Shown here one piece after another: positions 61,187-64,000 of a stretch of DNA of 64,000 nucleotides; positions within the stretch are counted from its first letter, which is position 1, and every line of letters starts with the position of its first letter. The DNA lies in NCBI GenBank assembly GCA_023667315.1, contig JAMPAI010000003.1, positions 1 to 64,000 on the forward strand, read 5' to 3'. This stretch comes from Ruminococcus flavefaciens (GTDB taxonomy: Bacteria > Bacteroidota > Bacteroidia > Bacteroidales > P3). Under the pieces are notes generated by a model. That model did not search any database and was not told the DNA's origin. It worked only from the letters and a program-made list of their open reading frames with translations. The position numbers and the translations under genes were made by a program.

Positions 61187-62401
61187 TTATTTTTTGGAGC
61201 GGAGTTTGCCGCTGAGGAGGGCGATGCAGGCCGCCAAGGCTGCTATCAACAGGAAGGTGGCGCGCAGCCCGATCCACTGGGCGAGATGCCCGATTACGGG
61301 CGGGCCGGCCACGAATCCGAAGAACCCTATCGTGGAAACGGCATTGATGGCGCGCCCCGCCACCACGCCCTGATGTTTGGAAACGGCACTGTAGCAGATG
61401 GGCACGATGGCCGAAACCCCCAGCCCCACAAGCGCGGAACCGATAACGGCGAGCGCGAAGTTAGACCAGACTGAAATCATCACGAAACCGAGCATGGTCG
61501 TCAATCCGCAAATCAGCATCACCTTGGCCTGGCCGAGACGGTTCACGATGCCGTCGGCCAAAAAGCGGCACGAGGCCATGGCCAGCATGCAGGCCGTGTA
61601 ACCGGCACGGATATAGCCTTCGGACACGCCGATCACCTGCTTGAAATAAACCGCGCTCCAGTCATAGACCGTGCCTTCGCACACCATGCCGGCGCCCGCC
61701 AGGAATCCCAACAGCAGCACGAATCCGTCCATGCCCTTAAAGATATTGAAGGTGGGCTTCTCGTCTTTGGCGGTTTCGGAAACCACGTCCTGCCGCATCG
61801 TGTAGCGGTGCAGGAACACCACCGTCAGGATGCCGAACAGCAGTATCAAGGTGTAGTGATGGAAGGGCACGATATGGCGCGCGGCCATGAACGAGCCCAC
61901 GATGCCGGCCGCGAATCCGGCCAGGCTCCACAGCCCGTGAAAGGTGGCCATGATGCTGCGTCCATAGACCTTCTCGACCGCCACGGCCTGCGTGTTCACC
62001 GACAGGTTGTGCAGGTTGGCCACCATGCCCAGAATGAAAAGCACCAGCGCGAAAATCCAGACACCGTAGGCGGGGAGGTTCCCCGAAAGCGAGAACACGA
62101 AAGGGATAAAGCCGAGGCAGCAGAGTGTAAAGGGGTAGAGCAGGGCGGCGCAAAACAGGGTGCGGCGGCTGGTAAAGCGTTCCACCAAGTAACCGGCAAT
62201 GGGAACGCCCAGCAACTGCCCGAACGGAAAGGCAAAGAGCAGCGTGCCCAAAGCCCCGTCGCTCAACGAAAAAATGGCCTTGAAGTCGGGAATCCGCGCC
62301 GCCCAGCTGGCGAACGTGAACCCCTGAAGGAAAAAGAAAACGCCAATGGCGATACGGTAGTATCTCTTGGGGGCGGTGAGTTGGGTTGCTTCGGTATCCA
62401 T
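61187..62401 (-). CDS. MFS transporter (YbjJ-like)
   Basis: A 404-residue inner-membrane protein with about twelve hydrophobic segments. The N terminus RYYRIAIGVFFFLQGFTFAS followed by WAARIPD resembles the YbjJ-like branch of the major facilitator superfamily. The loop between helices 2 and 3 reads GYLVERFTSRRTLF, the usual MFS signature region. A central cytoplasmic loop (DVVSETAKDEKPTF) separates the halves. Substrate unknown. The open frame extends upstream to 62512, but the ATG at 62401 is chosen because the longer version would contain the promoter at 62446-62475 and adds no membrane segment. It has an upstream palindrome (62488-62520). Confidence 0.85.
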   Translation of the reverse strand: MDTEATQLTAPKRYYRIAIGVFFFLQGFTFASWAARIPDFKAIFSLSDGALGTLLFAFPFGQLLGVPIAGYLVERFTSRRTLFCAALLYPFTLCCLGFIPFVFSLSGNLPAYGVWIFALVLFILGMVANLHNLSVNTQAVAVEKVYGRSIMATFHGLWSLAGFAAGIVGSFMAARHIVPFHHYTLILLFGILTVVFLHRYTMRQDVVSETAKDEKPTFNIFKGMDGFVLLLGFLAGAGMVCEGTVYDWSAVYFKQVIGVSEGYIRAGYTACMLAMASCRFLADGIVNRLGQAKVMLICGLTTMLGFVMISVWSNFALAVIGSALVGLGVSAIVPICYSAVSKHQGVVAGRAINAVSTIGFFGFVAGPPVIGHLAQWIGLRATFLLIAALAACIALLSGKLRSKK

Positions 62402-62445
62402 AATGCAGTTCCGTAGGAGCCTTTTTCTCGGCTCGATTTTCGGCG

Positions 62446-62475
62446 CGAAGATACGGAAAGATATGTTTCGGGAAA
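62446..62475 (-). promoter_or_regulatory. Probable promoter of the MFS transporter
   Basis: Minus strand TTTC (62475-62472), 18 bp spacer, TATCTTCG (62453-62446). It gives a leader of about 40 nt. A perfect palindrome lies 12 bp upstream of the -33 element. Confidence 0.5.
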
Positions 62476-62487
62476 GGGGGCGTTTAT

Positions 62488-62520
62488 TTGCAACCGTGGT
62501 TGAATCAACCACGGTTGCAA
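62488..62520. promoter_or_regulatory. Perfect 16-bp inverted repeat upstream of the MFS gene
   Basis: TTGCAACCGTGGTTGA (62488-62503), one base, TCAACCACGGTTGCAA (62505-62520). Each arm itself contains a smaller dyad CAACC-GT-GGTTG. On the minus strand it is followed by ATAAACGCC rather than a T run. It therefore looks more like an operator than a terminator, although termination of the upstream gene (stop at 62558) is possible. Confidence 0.55.
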
Positions 62521-62557
62521 ATATTCTATTAGGAATATTCGATTGAGAACAATGTAG

Positions 62558-64000
62558 TTATATCCGGATAATCGTGGCGCTCATGCCCTTGAACTGGGGC
62601 ATGCACTCGCCCACGCCGGCATGGATATAGGTGGGGTCGCAGATTACGTAGCTGCCGTCCTGTAAGGGAAAATAACTGCCCGGAGGTGTTGCTGAGGTGA
62701 ACTTCACTGCCGTGGCCAAATGCCCCGGATAGTTCAGCAATACCACGTTCAAGCCCACCAGTTCACGTACCAAGATGGCGAACAGGATGGAGCGGTCCTC
62801 GCAGTCACTGTACGGATAAAAAAAGGTTTCGTCTCCGAACAAGGGGCGTTCGTAGCCGAACTGTTGGTCATCGGTCTGGTATTCGAAGGCGGTCTGCACG
62901 AAATCCAACAACAAGGCTACGGCTTCTGTCTGACTCTTTCCGCCGATTTGGACGCGCAGGGCAGGGTAAAGTACTTCTTTCACTTCATCGCTCAAGGACG
63001 CGGACACGTAATGCTGCCATTGGCTGCACAGGGGGTAATGGTTGTAAAAATCCATCAGATTGCGGTTGGTGGCCAGGCTCACTTGCACGGAGGGATATTT
63101 ATCCGAACGGAAGGTACGGCTTTCCGTGGCATGGAACACCAAGGCAGGAATCTCCTCTTGGCGCAAGGAAGGCAGCTGTTCTTCAGGAAAAGCGTAATCG
63201 AACAGATGATAGCCGCCATGAGGCGCAAGGGTATCCATGATAAAGAACCTGTCTGATCCCTTGGATATATAACGGTATTGATAGAGCGTTTCCGAGAATG
63301 CAACCAGCAGCACCAAACGTTCTTCGACACGCGCCAGACGGACTTTGTAACCCGATTGCGTAAGCAGGTACATTTGCAGCAGCGTGGCTTCGGAACAGGG
63401 CTTCCCGAAAAACGATTCCGTGAGCGTTTGCAAGAGGTTGATATACCCCCAGTCGCCGAGCAGGAGGTTGTTGCGTAGCACCAGGCAGTCTAAGAGGGTC
63501 ATGTCCGTTTGGTCTGAGGCTAACGAACGCCAAACATCCGCCACTGTTTTCTCGCTAACGTCGGGCAGGGAGAAGCGTTGCGAGGCATCGAGCCGCACCT
63601 CACAAGGGGTATTGTAAAACTTGAAGGCGAAAGTGGAAGCACGGCGTGGAGCGGGTTCTATAATGGGTACGGGCGGGGTGGGTTGAGGTATGGTCGGAGC
63701 CAAAGGGGAAATATTGGCGAACGGCAGACGCTCTACCGGCACGGGCGATCTGTCTTCGGGATCCTTTATCACCGGCTCAGGCGGCTCAGGCAGTGGCGGC
63801 ACGGGAACAGCCGGTTCCGTTTTTACCGCAATCCACTTACGCTGCATAAAGTCCGCATAGTCGGCATTGGCCTTATTCCTGAACGCCTCATACCGTTGCC
63901 GCGCCTCCGATTCGAACTCGGCGAGATCTTGTTTTTGCTTCTCCGCGGACCTGTCGAAACCTTGTTTGCGTTGCTCCACAAACTTGTCGAAGTCGCTTTG
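62558..64000 (-). CDS. Transglutaminase-like protein, 5' end outside window
   Basis: The frame is open to the window edge, so the N terminus is missing; the GTG at 63979 is only an internal possible start. The visible N-terminal part is a charged coiled coil (FDRSAEKQKQDLAEFESEA) followed by a Pro-rich linker (EPAVPVPPLPEPPEPV). The C-terminal half has a transglutaminase-like arrangement: Cys in YPYSDCEDRSILFAILVREL, His in YPGHLATAVKF and Asp in YVICDPTYIHAG, in the order Cys-His-Asp. This pattern is typical of Bacteroidales proteins with a cysteine protease or transglutaminase fold. Substrate unknown. Residue numbers are not given because the start is not in the window. Confidence 0.75.
   Translation of the reverse strand, partial: QSDFDKFVEQRKQGFDRSAEKQKQDLAEFESEARQRYEAFRNKANADYADFMQRKWIAVKTEPAVPVPPLPEPPEPVIKDPEDRSPVPVERLPFANISPLAPTIPQPTPPVPIIEPAPRRASTFAFKFYNTPCEVRLDASQRFSLPDVSEKTVADVWRSLASDQTDMTLLDCLVLRNNLLLGDWGYINLLQTLTESFFGKPCSEATLLQMYLLTQSGYKVRLARVEERLVLLVAFSETLYQYRYISKGSDRFFIMDTLAPHGGYHLFDYAFPEEQLPSLRQEEIPALVFHATESRTFRSDKYPSVQVSLATNRNLMDFYNHYPLCSQWQHYVSASLSDEVKEVLYPALRVQIGGKSQTEAVALLLDFVQTAFEYQTDDQQFGYERPLFGDETFFYPYSDCEDRSILFAILVRELVGLNVVLLNYPGHLATAVKFTSATPPGSYFPLQDGSYVICDPTYIHAGVGECMPQFKGMSATIIRI

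Noticed and set aside
1-64000. CRISPR arrays, rRNA genes, complete insertion sequences, prophage genes
   Set aside because: Looked for regularly spaced repeats, conserved rRNA segments and transposase or phage motifs; none was seen.

Overview
The window looks like chromosomal DNA of a moderately GC-rich member of the order Bacteroidales (phylum Bacteroidota). The evidence is a complete type IX secretion (T9SS) core operon in the order porP-porK-porL-porM-porN (the Porphyromonas arrangement), seven large proteins ending in type A T9SS sorting domains, a Porin_10-type outer-membrane protein, and promoters of the Bacteroidota form TTTG-N19-21-TAnnTTTG. Genus cannot be told from the sequence alone. 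All statements about similarity are from reading motifs and alignments by eye; no database search was possible.

Layout. 1-5.7 kb: a SPOR-domain membrane protein (cut by the window edge), trmB, a putative porin, then gyrB and tRNA-Asn. 6.0-20.6 kb (minus strand): three giant paralogous T9SS cargo proteins with almost identical 3' ends and conserved promoters. A YafQ-type toxin with an unusually long antitoxin sits between the second and third. 20.8-22.7 kb: an overlapping gene pair encoding an AAA_15-like ATPase and a TOPRIM-like protein, which I read as a candidate antiphage module. 22.9-27.6 kb: nadK directly behind a fourth T9SS cargo gene. 27.7-28.1 kb: an intergenic repeat/hairpin element and tRNA-Ser(GCU). 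28.3-30.1 kb: a predicted outer-membrane barrel. 30.2-36.0 kb: the por operon, whose promoter lies across the 3' end of the next gene. 36.0-43.2 kb: two small envelope proteins, a hypothetical protein, greA-HIT, ruvC/queA, a DUF368 membrane protein and a TPR/LuxR-type regulator. 43.5-54.6 kb: three more T9SS cargos, one of 2225 residues, followed by a formylglycine-generating-enzyme-fold lipoprotein. 55.7-60.9 kb: a compact run lysS, Fe-S oxidoreductase-like gene, purF-like gene, rfbB. 60.9-64.0 kb: an intergenic repeat, an MFS transporter, a long perfect palindrome and a transglutaminase-like protein that runs off the window.

How it fits together. The window combines the T9SS motor and ring genes (porK/L/M/N with porP) with many substrates, so much of it concerns display of large adhesin-like proteins on the cell surface. 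The three cargo genes at 6-20.6 kb share a motif TTAT(T/G)AACAG exactly 30 bp upstream of the -7 box and are probably co-regulated. The strongest candidates for something undescribed are the ATPase/TOPRIM pair with an operator-like dyad over its promoter, the antitoxin with a long basic linker and its own operator, the shared promoter element of the T9SS array, and a terminator inside the greA leader.
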